Assembly (NCBI GenBank): GCA_001584585.1
Contig: LSYV01000013.1
Coordinates: 2,522,714-2,586,713 of the forward strand
Reading direction: 5' to 3'
Length of the DNA: 64,000 nt
From: Gonium pectorale
Taxonomy: Eukaryota; Chlorophyta; Chlorophyceae; Chlamydomonadales; Volvocaceae
The translations under genes were made by a program, and so were the position numbers. Positions 11,483 to 23,100 of the stretch are shown here, in pieces; the first letter of the stretch is position 1, and each line of letters opens with the position of its first letter. Under the pieces are notes generated by a model, which ran no database searches, had not been told where the DNA came from, and was given only the letters and a program-made list of their open reading frames with translations.

Positions 11483-14308
11483 TCACACCATGCCGATCAG
11501 GGTGGTGGTGGTTGTGAAGCGCTCACAGCTGGTGTGGCGCAGCATGGGCACGGCGGAGCGGGCGGCCGAGTGGAGGGCGTCCTGCAGGTTCAGGATCTTG
11601 ACCACCAGCCGGGCCAGGTCCTGGGGGCGGGTCGCGGCAGCGAGGCGTTGGCACGAGGAGCGGAAGCGGATTTTCAGTACACGCTCAACGCATTGTTACC
11701 GACATGAGACGCGACAAAGCACACAAGGAGACGTACAATCCTGGGCCAGTCTTGTAGCGACGGGGCAGCGGGCGTTGCAACAGTGGCAATGACACTGGTG
11801 AGCCAGCAGCTGGCCCGGCGATGATGCGTGGATGCGCACCGTCACGCGCCAGCACACCACACGTGTCAGCACGAGGACGGCCAGCGCCCCGAGTCGATGC
11901 ACGTATTGCGGGAGCTGCGGCCGGAGGTACCGGTCTTGTGGGCCAATTACCGGTATGCGCACTCGCGGCGACGAGATCATCGTGTCGCGAGGCCCAGCCC
12001 GCACCCTGTTCCGTCCCTCCCCCGCCCCGCCGCTCACCCGGTCGCGCTGCCGCAGCTGCGAGGACAGCCGGCGGTTGGCGCAGACCTGCCCCGCCAGCGC
12101 CGCCAGGCACACCGCCGCCAGCCCGCTCACGCCCAGCAGCGCCCACAGCGGGCAGCCGCTGCGGCCCGCAGCCTTGGCAGCCTGTGAAGAGGGAGGGCAA
12201 GGGTGCGGGGCGGGCGCAAACACAACACGAATAAATACGTATGTTTGTATGCTGTTGTAACAGGTGCAGACGGATGGCACACGGATCAGTAAATGGCCCG
12301 GCAAGCTTAACTTCATTGTGATGTGGCAATGCCGCTCGACGCGCACGTCGCCATCCTCCCTTGAGTGCGCACCCCGCTCCGCCAACAGCCGCCATGCGCT
12401 CACCTTGCGCGCTGCCGCCCCCGCAGTCAGCAGCGCCTCCTCGACCGCCATGCGGCCGTCGCGGACCTTCTCCCACAGTGCGGCCGCTGAGGTGGACAGC
12501 AGGCAGCGCACGTCCTCCCACTCGCGGACCAGGTCGGCGTAGAAGCCGCTCAGGAGGGCCTCCCAGCCCAGTGACACGCCGCCGCCAGCGTCATCGCTGC
12601 CGCCGGCATCGTCGCCGATCTGGCGCAGGAACAGTGAAGGTATGTTGGTGCGAGGTTCCGCGGCACGAGGCGGAGGCGGTTGCTTCAAGTAAAAGGGTAG
12701 GCTCTGAAGGAGCCGGCAAAAAAGTTCCCGCCAGAACGTTGCACAGAATGGGACATACACAGGAGCGGAATGGGAGGGAGGCACAACAGTAGGGGAAGCA
12801 GAGGGTTTCCTCAGGGCGGAAACAACACGTACAATTCCTTTCCCTAGCCGTGCTGTGCTCACCCTGGCTGAGGCACCCGGAGCCGCTGCGTCCGCCAGCA
12901 GCAGGTCCTGGTGGGGGCCGGGGGGGGGGGGCGAGGGCCGGGCCGGGGTGAGGTAGGTACTTCAGCCCAAGAACTTATCATCCACCGCATCCGCCAGAAG
13001 AGGTTGGTGCGCGGAGGCAGGGGCGACACGGTCGCACGGAACGCTCAAGTACTGTGAAACCGCCCGTGACCCACCCCCCGTGGACCCCACTTGCTGCCTG
13101 GGGCTCCTAAGCAATCTGCAGGCCATCAGCCTGAGTACTCGACCAACCCGCCAACGCCCACTGTCGGCAACAGGCGACTCGCAGGCCCCAACCAGGCACA
13201 CCCTGGTTCCGACCTACGAGTTGACCGACGAGCTGACCACGCCCTGCGCGCACCTGCGGGTCCTGGAAGCCCTCCAGGGCGCCCTCCCCAGAGAGCCGGC
13301 ACGCAGCCCGCAGCCGCATGCGCTCGCGGTGGCGCTCGAAGCTCCAGCCGCACAGCGCCGAGGCGCCGGCGCCGCCGACCGATGAGGTGTCCGAGCTGCC
13401 GGCTCCGGAGCCGTCGGGAGAGGCTGCGAAGGCCGCGGCGGCGGCCAGCGCGGCGGCGGCGGCAGCGGCGTCGTTGCGGTGCGCGTGGGCGGGGTGGGAG
13501 GCGTGGTGCGCTAGGGCAAGGTTGTCGCAGGAGGAGGTGTAGGGGCCGACTGCGGCGGTTGGGGTGGCCGGCTCCTCTACGGTGGTGGCGGGAGGCGGCA
13601 CGACCAGCTGCTCGGGGACAGCAGAGGGGCGGTTCGGGAGCAGGGGGTCAGGGACGCAGGAGGTTGACACACGGCGCACATGCACAGGGCGCGGGAAGAC
13701 CAAGAGTCGGTGACCAGGTATTTGGAGCAAAATATTACAATGGACAAGTTAGGTTCCTGATAATGGGCAGAAGAGGACAACAGGGCCGATCTCAGGGAAA
13801 GGCAGCAGGCGCAAAAAAGGACATGGGGAGCAGCGGATTCCACTGGGGCCCGCGCACCTGCAGGTGAAGCTGCCCGCCAGCCTGGAATGGTTCCCGAAGC
13901 AGATCGTCCGCAAGGCGCTCGCTCTGCATAAGAGGACGAGGTGAAGGGCGAGTGGGTTTAGTTTTTATAAACGCATTCCGGGGCACAGCACATGCCAAAA
14001 ACTACTGCGCACCTCCGGAGATTTCATGCCATCCTGCTGCTCATCCTGATCGCCAGGAGCATCGGCTGCGGCCTCCGCTTCAGGTTCCGGGCTGGCTGAG
14101 TGCCTGTGGCGGGAAAAAGCGACGGCGCCACGTCAGAGCCTGAGCAGCCAGCATGGGCCGTAGCACAGCGTGAAATTATTTGCGTTGCTTGCCTGGTGCC
14201 TGCCGGCGCATCCTCCGGCCGCTCCACCAGCGTCCACCCTTCGGCCGTTAAGGGCGAGACCGAGCCATCCGAGCGAGGCGAGGGTGGAGAGTCCATATTG
14301 TCCTCCAT
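11483..14308 (-). CDS. Single-pass membrane protein of unknown function
   Basis: Eight exons, listed from the start codon: 14308-14193, 14103-14013, 13923-13858, 13607-13254, 12907-12863, 12619-12404, 12181-12038 and 11620-11483. All phases agree and give 389 residues. The N-terminus (from MEDNMDSPPSPRSDG to about residue 68) is acidic and disordered. Residues 69-90 (ADDLLREPFQAGGQLHLQ) look like a short helix. An Ala-rich linker follows, then a helical region with LGWEALLSGFYADLVREWED. One clear membrane span lies at about 306-331 (LWALLGVSGLAAVCLAALAG). The last 60 residues contain a short coiled-coil-like segment (LRQRDRDLARLVVKILNLQD). There is no signal peptide, so the bulk probably faces the cytosol with a C-terminal membrane anchor. 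I do not recognise the family. Intron 1 appears to begin with GC (AG|GCAAGC). The gene is divergent from the CPBP protease gene. Confidence 0.75.
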
Positions 14309-15105
14309 CTTGAAAATTTGGTCCTAAGGGGCATAGGCAGCACCATAGTGTTTGAGCGAAGGTCAAGAGGGCCGCACAACGCACGACCGGAAACCCTTGT
14401 CTGACAGGCCACACCGGGTCCTCTCACAGGCGCCCAGGACCATGAAGTTCGAATCTTCAAGCCCGAAATTACAATAGCTGGAAGCGGAGACAGCCAACGG
14501 AAGCCGGCCCAAACCGAACCACCAAGAGCCAGCGGTAAGGCTATCAAGGCATAGCACTCACAGAGAATATTAACAGGGATTTGTTGCAGCAAAGCTTCGT
14601 CAAGCAGAACCGAGTTGGCAGAGAAGGTCGTTGGAACCGCGTCTCCTTTGCAGGTTATGCGTTGATGGACAGGGTCAATGAAGCGAGCACTCGTTTTGAA
14701 GGGGGCAAGGCAAGCAGGCAGGCCAAAAAGAGACCACGACGGCTCGTACGAGGTGCTTGCTTGCTGGCCGCTGGGGTAATCAAGGCTGTTTTTGACACTG
14801 TGAGTATGTGATAACGATGCTTAAACGTACGCTCGCTGTTCGTTAGCCCACCCCATGGCACACGACGTGCGTGTGTGAAGCTCCACCCTTTGCAAGCATA
14901 CTTGGACCGACAGCACGCCTCATGCAAGCCTCGCCGCTACCAAAGGGCTGGCAGCAGCCACTGCATCGGCAACCGCTCGCTCTCAGCCCCGAGGGGCCAG
15001 GAACTGCGCTCTGCAACCACTTTGCAGTCACTCGCCAGCTCGCCCCACGCACCCAACATCCCGGAACACACTCCTCCACAGCCTCTCAACCAAGCAACGC
15101 TAGCC
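14309..15105. other. Divergent promoter region
   Basis: Upstream space shared by the minus-strand membrane-protein gene (ATG at 14308) and the plus-strand CPBP gene (proposed ATG at 15106). Composition is less GC-rich than the neighbouring exons. No exon is supported. Confidence 0.45.
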
Positions 15106-18100
15106 ATGGCGCCAGGCATGTTGATTGCTTTGCCGCCACTTCCTGGCAACACCGGCATGCAGACACGACGCCAGTACTCCGTGGCGCACTTCATGGGACA
15201 TGTCCGCGGCGCGGCCACCTCCCCAGCTGGCCTCCTCGGCGGCCGTCGTTAGTAATACCACCTCGGGACGCCAGCCCCATGGGCCCCAGGTCCGACCCAC
15301 ATCCGCACGCTGCGGGCGAGCTCTCAGGGCGTGATGTGCGACGACGTGGTCTCCCGGGCGCCGGAGGACAGAGTGGCGACGGTCCCCCAATGGGCAGCCC
15401 AAACATGCCAAGCGCCATGGATGGGCTCAACTGGTGGGTTCGTCCACACGCGACTGGCGCGTGGGTCCCGCTAATTGAGCAAGCGACGATGCCGGGTTGT
15501 GGTAGCCTGGGCGCCAGGGAAGGGTGCGTGCAACGTGGCCGACGGTCCGGGTGCTGCGTGCCCCCCCTGGGAGCTCGGCAATGCGGTGCGGTAGGCGGCA
15601 AGATGATGAGGCAAGAGGAGCAACGGTGATGAGCGCAGGACGCCGTTGCGAAGGCGGTAGCTGGTGGCCGCCGTGTGGGTTGTGGCGCGAGCGGCATGGC
15701 CGTAATACCAAAGAGCACGAGCACAAGCCTCTGACACGCCGTCGGCAGCTCCACGGGTCATCGCTAGGCGCTGGGAGGGGTTGGGTGCGGTTGCCGCGCC
15801 CGGGGTGACCGGACGTGGAGCGGCTGGCCGAGGGCTGCCGTGGACCGAGCCCTGCACAGGAGCAAGCATGCGACGAACCGGCTATCCCATGCGGTAGCAA
15901 GCCTTGGCAGAGATCAAGAAGAGTGCATTGCCAAGCAAGGGAACGGCATGGCGGATGGTTCCTCTGGGGAAGTGCTGATTCGTTCGGTGTCTGGAAACTG
16001 ACCAATGCCCCGCGTGCCTTCCCCTTCCCCAGTTTCCCCGCACCATGTAACGCTCCCACGTCCCACAACTGCCAGGTGGTGCTACACCGTGCTTGGCCTC
16101 ATCTTCATCACCGACTTCACGCCGCTGGGTGCGTGCGGCGGTTTGGGTTTGGGCGTTTTGGGTTGGTTCGAGCGGTTCGAGCCGAGCATGAGCGGGTGGC
16201 AAAGGGTGCCAAGGTACGGCAGCTGTGGGTGGGCGGTGTGTTCGGGGAGGGAGCGGGGGCGCATGCGAGGATGGAAAGGTGCGCCCCGCCTGCCCTAGTA
16301 CAGCCACTGGACCAGATCGCCGACTATTAAAAAGTACGGGGTCGCACTGTATGCGTGGAGGGACTTGATTCTCGAGCTGCAGCAGTAGACTTGAGTTGTC
16401 TTCCTCATGAGACTCGAGCGGGCCGGGTTGGCGCGCGGAGGAGGAGTCGGTCAAGTGATTGGGGGTCGGCGCTGGCAAGGTGCCCTTTCTGCCGGCAGTC
16501 AGGATCGCCACGCTGCGCCCTTTCCCGCTCCACCCGCCAGGCCCTCTGCTGCTTTCTGGCAGCGGCCCCTCGGCCGGCCTGGTGCTGGCGGGTGTGCAAT
16601 GGGGCTTCTTCGTGCTGCCCACCATCAACCACTGCCGCGAGCAGGGCTGGCCACTGGGTCAAGTGCTGCGCCTGCGGCCCTGCGAGCCGGCCTCGCTGGC
16701 CACAGGTTAGCGTGTGGGCTGGCTGGGAATGCACACAAAGCAAGGGGGGCTCGGGAGCGTACGGCAGGCGTGTTCGTTACAAGAGAGAAGGTTGGGAGGC
16801 ACAAAAGTCGGTTGGGGGCATGTAGAGAGGTAGGACGCGTTGGCACTCAGTGGGGATCGTGGGAGGTGCTTCCCGCCCTTGCGCACGGGGCCGCCGGCGG
16901 CCAACAAGACACGGCGTCTCTGAATCTGGGCCGAAGTGCAGGGACTGGCGGAGCCCGCTGGGCATGTCTTGGCTCTTTGCAGGTTCTCGAGATGGGTTCA
17001 TGGTGTGTCCTGTTGTATAGATGGATTGATGGATCCGCGCAGTCGAGCGCGGGGGCGCACTGAGGCACCCAAATCGGTCGTCCCACGTCCTCGGTGTGGC
17101 GTTCCAGGTCACAGTGCGGCGCAAGCAGGGGGCCTGTCCTGTCATGTGCATGCTTGCCGCTTGTGTTGTTTGTGACGCGCGCTCGCACGTCAGCAATGCT
17201 GAAGCTGGAGCTTGTCTGCATGTTTCTCCGTCTCCAACAGGCGCACTGGCCGGTGCGGCTCTCTGGCTACTTACTGCCGTCGCCATCGCCGCCCGAACCG
17301 GCACCGACCTGGCGCAGCTGTCGGCAGCTGCCGCCGCCGCGGCAGCCGCCGGCGCCGGCGCCAGCGGCGCCGCGGGGCCCGGCGGCTCCATGGCCGGGTT
17401 GCTGTTTGGACAGCTACTGTCGCGACCTGACGACCCGGCGCAGTGGGCTCTGGCGCTCGCCACCAGCGCTCTGTCGCCCGCGGGTAAGGGCGGCGCTGTT
17501 TGTCCTTGGGCTCGTCGCGGGCGCCAATACTCCCCGCAGTGCGGATGTCCTGGGCGTGTGGCTTGCACTCGTTTAAGCCACCTGGTCACGGGATGATGTG
17601 AGCGGGTTTGTATTCAGGATAGGACGGGCGGGAGCCGAGCTACGGGCGCGCCAGTGCAGCGCGAACGGCGCTGCGCGTGCAGCATACCGCCGTGCAGCAT
17701 ACCGCCGTGCGATGTGATGTCTCCATCGAGCGGCCCTGCGCAGCCCTTCGCCCCGCTGCATCTGTTGCGACTCCTAACCTGAGAGACGCTCCGCTTTTGC
17801 CCACAAGGCCGCATCTGTTCCGCGGCTTCCCGCTGACCGCCCCGTTCCGCCTCGAAGTCCGCGCCGCCCTGGCCGCAAGCCATCCTACATTCTATGCGCC
17901 TTGCTACGCCCTCCACCATCGGCTGGGCGGGTGGTCGGGGCCCCTTGCCGATAGCTGCCGATTCCTGCTGGCCTCCTGTGTGCGACGCTTCCACACTCCA
18001 GCACAGCGGCAGCCTCAGCTGCGCCGCGGCGCTATCAGGTGCTTAGGCCTCCTCTTCCTGCCCATGCGCGCCCCGCCGCGGTCGTCGAGGGGCTTGATCT

Positions 18101-18478
18101 TGCCACCCAGCCACCCAGCCAGTCACCGCTGCCACCGTGTTTTCAGGTCAACTGTCAATTCCCTTCGCCGTTCGCCCCTGCCCCCGCCATCCCTTCTTAC
18201 ATGCAGTCGCCGAGGAGCTCCTGTACCGCGGCTTCCTGCTGACGGCCCTGCAGCAGCGCTTTGGCCGCCTGGACGCCGTCGCGCTCTCCGCGGCGGCCTT
18301 CGCGGTGGGCCACCTCAGTATTGAGCAGTTCTTCCCGCTGTGCCTGCTTGGGGGCCTAGCGGGCGGGCTGGCGGCACGCAGCGGCAGCATACTGCCCGCG
18401 GTGGCGGCCCACGCGGGGTTCAACGCCGCGGGGCTGGCGGCGGGCGTGGCGTTGGTGACGATGGCGGGGAGAGGCTGA
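15106..18478 (+). CDS. CPBP (CAAX/Rce1-type) intramembrane protease, probably plastid-targeted
   Basis: The core exons are firm: 16076-16128, 16541-16705, 17241-17483 and 18207-18478 (TGA). Two upstream exons, 15106-15247 and 15328-15460, are tentative but fit in phase, giving 335 residues. The last exon carries the three family motifs: EELLYRG (EExxxR), FAVGH (FxxxH) and HAGFN (HxxxN/B). These form the membrane-buried active site of CPBP glutamate-type proteases, the family of Rce1 and of plant SCO4-like plastid proteins. Hydrophobic segments are visible in each core exon, for example YTVLGLIFITDF, AGLVLAGVQWGFFVL and LAGAALWLLTAVAI. The proposed first 47 residues lack Asp and Glu and are rich in Ala, Gly and Arg, like a chloroplast transit peptide. 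Substrate is unknown. The 3' UTR ends near TGTAA 18761. Confidence 0.8.
17815..17842 (+). repeat. Short decayed copy of the CPBP active-site exon inside an intron
   Basis: These 28 bases, within the last intron (17484-18206), match positions 18221-18248 of the final exon with only three differences. The matched exon part encodes LYRGFLLTAL, just after the catalytic Glu pair. The intron copy lacks the EE codons and cannot replace the exon, so it looks like a remnant of a partial duplication. Confidence 0.4.
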
Positions 18479-18760
18479 CGAGCGGGATGGTGAATAAAGG
18501 AATCGCAGACACCAAAACGCACACGAAGTTGAAGAGCTTGTTGCGTTCTTGGTGAAATCTTTATTTGCATGTATAGATATGACGTCGGCACGAGCGAGCA
18601 GTGCCGGAGCGTGCCTTCGTCGGCTGTGAGCGCTGTCGTGTAGTTGGACCATCAATCTGAGTCCTGAGATGCTGGCTTGCCTGCTAGGGAGTTGGCCCTC
18701 GGACTATCTGCTTGCAATCTACCCATGGCCGCACAGGCTTTGACGGGTACAAGTAACCTT

Positions 18761-18765
18761 TGTAA
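18761..18765 (+). promoter_or_regulatory. TGTAA polyadenylation signal (CPBP gene)
   Basis: TGTAA 283 bases after the CPBP stop codon at 18476-18478, with no earlier copy in the 3' UTR. Confidence 0.6.
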
Positions 18766-18779
18766 ACCTATTGGATGGA

Positions 18780-20161
18780 GGTTGAGGTGCCAAAAAGTTG
18801 ATGGCGGTGGAGGTGACGGGCGGGGCGGGTGGGGCGGGATCAGTAAGGTGCATGCAACAAGGCTGCAACGACGGAGATGTACTGGAGTTTCTTCCTGAGC
18901 TGGGCATTGCGGGGCTTTTTCGGTTTCGTGCGGGGCACGGGGGCAGTAGCACATACCTGGTCTGGCATTCCCTTGTAGACCTGGGTTGGATGCATGAAAC
19001 TCAGGCCACCGTGTGTGCGGGACCCAAGAACTACCGTAGGGCTGAACCCATGGGCGCAGGTAAGCGAGCCAGCGAACGCAAGCCATGCAGCGTATCTACA
19101 GCCTGGATCTTGTTAGTAATGCAGCACATGAGATTGGGTGCAAGAGTGCAAACCGTGTGCGGGTGCGGTGTCGGACCAAGTCGTACAGGGGCCCTATGTG
19201 GTACAGCTGGCAAGCGAAGCCTCTCGAGCAATCCAACGAGCTTGTTCGAGAGGTATGGCTGCCACTGGCGCATGTGTGCGATTGTACTGGACCGATGCAA
19301 ATATAGCCGGGAGGGCTGCATGTCCCTCCCGTTGTCTGCGCCCTTTCTCGCCTCTCCGCCTGTAACCTTTCCACAGAAAAAAAAATAGCCCAGTCAGCTA
19401 GCTAGGCGGCTGTGCATTGCGCAAGGGTTCGGACCAGGGGTCGACATGGGGCGGGTGTCTGTAACATCTGACATGGGGTGTTCCAATTCTTACGGGCTAT
19501 CCCGTAAATCTCCGTTTTGTACTTCCGGGGCCTTCCCCGTACAGTCAGGGGCACCTGTCGGGGCACAAAACCTTAAGCCATCCCCTGGAACACCCCCAGA
19601 ACTTCTACGGGCCGTTTTTTCGGCGGTTGCCAAACTAAGCCAGCGCAAATCTGTGCTACGTGTGCCTCTTGTTGCGTTGGGGGACGCCCGGCAGTGTGTG
19701 GATAGGCCGTTCGTATGGTCCCTGAGCTGAGCGCCATGGTGGCTGATTTTTCAGTCCCTCCGGAGTTGGGGGGGGGGGGGTTGCCCCGGACGGGTGCGCT
19801 GCGCGCCCCGAATCAGGGAGGCCCGCAACTGGTCTTCGGCCGCTCACGTGGGAACCGGCAAAGTCTAAATTCTGCACGCGGCCGGAGTGGATACGCGCCG
19901 CCCTGGTGGAGGTGTACGGACAGGGTGGGAGGAGTGTCACCTGCTTTGCTTTCTACCCTCCACGCGGCGCATAACAAGGATCTTGGAGGGGAAGGCGACT
20001 GTTTGAAGAGTGCAAGAGGAATGAAACACCCAGCTTTCTAAAAGTGCGGCCCGTTACACCGGCGGTTGAGAGCACTATCCTGAAACCAGAGACTGCTCTG
20101 CCTGAAACCGTGGACCGAGTTGAACCCTTTGTCAATAGCTAGGAAAACTACTAAACGCGCT
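18780..20161. other. Spacer upstream of RLK1
   Basis: No supported gene. A 196-codon open frame (ATG at 18801) runs through lower-GC sequence but lacks codon bias and known motifs. An A-rich run lies at about 19376-19385, a further TGTAA at 19460 and a poly-G run at about 19768-19780. The part next to 20162 should include the RLK1 promoter. Confidence 0.4.
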
Positions 20162-23100
20162 ATGCGAAGCCTTGCAGCGTTCCCCACGCCGTGGCTCTTT
20201 GCCCTGGCATTGCTCCTTTTGGCGCTGTTTTTAGACCAAGTTCAATCCCAGGGACAAAGTATGCGCGTGCATAGCGGGCGAGGTAGGCCGACGTCAAGCG
20301 GTTGTCCTATGGCTACGTTCCCCGAGCCGCTCAGTCCAAATATGTATCCTCTATGCTGCTTTCCGCTTATGTCGGGATGCGTCCGCCCGTGCCAACCGAA
20401 TACCCATCAGAGTTCGCGACGGCCCTGCTGGACCAGGCTGTGGCCACAATCATCGTGACGCAGGATGTGAAGATGAGCGAGAGCGACTGGGAGGGGATGC
20501 CATCCCCCATCCCGGTGACCAGGAATCTGACCGTCGTGGGCGACATGTCTGCGCGCGGCTGGCCGGACGTGCGGCCTGTCCTGGACGTGAACTTCCAGTC
20601 GGGGAAGGTGAAGAGGGAACCGCCCTGCAAGGGTCGTCCGCTCCCGGGGCGGCATCAGTGGGCCCTGGGTACGTCGCAAGGCACGTAGCAAACTTAGGCG
20701 CAGGGACATTGAAGAGATACGAGCCCAACCTGGCATTGGCTTTGCCCTGAGGCTTGAGGGGCACCGATTGCACGGCGGCGGGTCCCGGGTCGGGCGGGTC
20801 CGGCCGGGAGGGGGAAGCTGGGGGCGGAACGGGCGGCCAGGGCGCAGCGGAGGGCGCTGGCGAGGGCGGGCCCGGGTCTCCGCCCGGCCCAGGTCTCCCG
20901 TGCCCCGGCTGTTGCAGCTGCGCTACTTTTCACCATGTCTTACCAACCAACCAACCAACCAACCAACCAACCAACCAACCAACCAACGCGTGTACGGATC
21001 CGGTCCACGCACTGTGCCCTTTGCAGCTGCGGCTGGGCGATAAGGTGGTGCTCACGCTGCGGCGCGTGGCCCCCATGAACATGGTCAAAGGCAACTTCTT
21101 GAGCTCGCCGCGGATCGGCCTGCTGGACAAAGGGATGACCGGCGACCACGGCACGTTCCTGGTCGAAGACTGCTTCGGCCTCTACCGTAAGTGCGCCGTA
21201 CATGTGCCGTACGTACGCCATACATGCCACGGCGGTAGTACCGCACTGGGCACTCCCGCCGGTACTCATGCGCCGCTGACTCGTAGCACTGCCAGCGATG
21301 ACCTCACCCGTCGCCTGTCCAATGCTGCGTGTGTCGCGCGCGCCGTGCTCTGACGCGCATCCCCAACGCCGCGGGCATGCTTCGCCTCCTCCCGCAGAGC
21401 TGTGCTACCCGCCAGACATACTGAACAGTGTGAGTGGGCGGGCGGGCAGTCCCTGGGCCTCAGGCAGCCAGGGCGAGAAGCTGGACGTCCTGAAGCGGGC
21501 AGTAAGACCTGACACGCATGGCAGCGTGCTCGTACATACACACCAGCAGGCAGGCGGGCGAGCAAAAGAGCAAAGACATGCCAGCCGGCAGCCCGTGGCG
21601 TTTGCGCCACGCCTGTGGCGTTTGCGCGCTCGGACCACCGGGCCTCCTTCCCCCTGCTGCCCTGGGGCCCTGGCTTGTCCGCACCCCTTGCCCGGGCTGC
21701 AGTGAGGGTGCATGCCCCTCTTTCCCTGGCAGTGTCGCTCGCGTCCAAACCCTTGTATCATATGGCGTCCGAACCCTTGCATGTTTCTTGGCAGCGCCAG
21801 GCGCCGCTGCCACCTCGCCGCTTGCCCTTCACGCAAGCGGCACCCCACTCCCAGTCCTACTTCCGCATGCCCATCGTCTTCAGCATCGTCAGCATCGTTC
21901 AGCATCGTCTTCAGCATCCTTGCACAACCGGCCCGATGTGCGCCTACCCCTCTGTGCAGGCGCTGCCGCTGACCCCGCGGCCGGCTGAGATGCCTGGCGA
22001 GCAGCGGGGCCGCTTCGGGCTGCCGCAGGGTAACTGCATCAACGCCAGCGACAGCATACTGAGGGACAGCACGGTTATCAGCGTGCGGCCGGAGACGCGC
22101 TGCTGGGCGCAGTACGGCATGTTCTATGATGTGCTCGTGGACGCGTACGGCTTGGACAGCAACCAAGTGCCGGTAGGTGGTTGGGGTCGTTGTGGGATGG
22201 TTGCGGATTGATGGCGGATCGGTTGCGAATTAGTTGCAGTACGGTTGCAGTACGGTTGAAGGCAGTTGAGGATTGTGGGTCCGGGCTGAGTATACCGGTA
22301 TGCCTGCCGGCGGATGTTGGGGATGGGAGCAGGGCGGAGAGTCCCCGTATGCGTATTCGTTGCCCGTCGGTGCCCACCGCGTAGTCGTCTGCCTGGATCA
22401 ATATTGTGCAAGGTCAAGGGGCTGCGAGGCCAGCGGGAAGGGTGGGCCCCCACCCCACTCCGCGTCGACAGGTCGGGAGCCCATCCGGCTCGTGTGGCCT
22501 GGTGCAGGTGGTCTGCCAGTGTCGGTAGTGGGGTTCTGCAGGGGTCACATTTTTGACCGGCAGCTCTCCGCTCCCCCTCCTGCCCCTGAACCTGGCTCCG
22601 ATTCATCCACCCGCAAACCCACACGCACACACCGTGCCACTCCGGTCCCTCCTGCCCCACAGGGCCTTCAGGGGTACTACCTACACACGGTGAACACCGT
22701 GTACGCGTGCGAGACTGTCCTGCCCAACGAGTGCATCGTGCAGTACGGACTGGTGGGCTGCCTCTCGGCCTGGGAGAAGCGCGTGCTGAGCTCGCCGCCG
22801 CCGCCGCTGCTGGCGGAGGGAGAACCATCGCCGGCGGCGCCGCCGTCGCCGTCGCCGTCGCAAGGCGCAGGGGTCAGCGGCGGCAGCGGAGCGACGCCTC
22901 AGCAAGGGGCCGGCGCGAGCGGCGGCGACGGCAGCGGCGCTGGCGCTGGCGGAGGCGGAGGCGGTGACGGCGGCGCGCAGCTAGGAGCCATCGTTGGCGG
23001 TGCAGTGGGAGGAGGTGCGCGGGACCGGCGGACGGCTGTGACGGCTCCTCGCATGCCGTGTTACGGTACCAATGAATGCGCAAACGTGCGTCTGTTCTCC

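Noticed and set aside
18801..19388. A 196-codon plus-strand open frame in the RLK1 upstream spacer
   Set aside because: Third positions are not G/C-biased like real genes here and no motif is visible.
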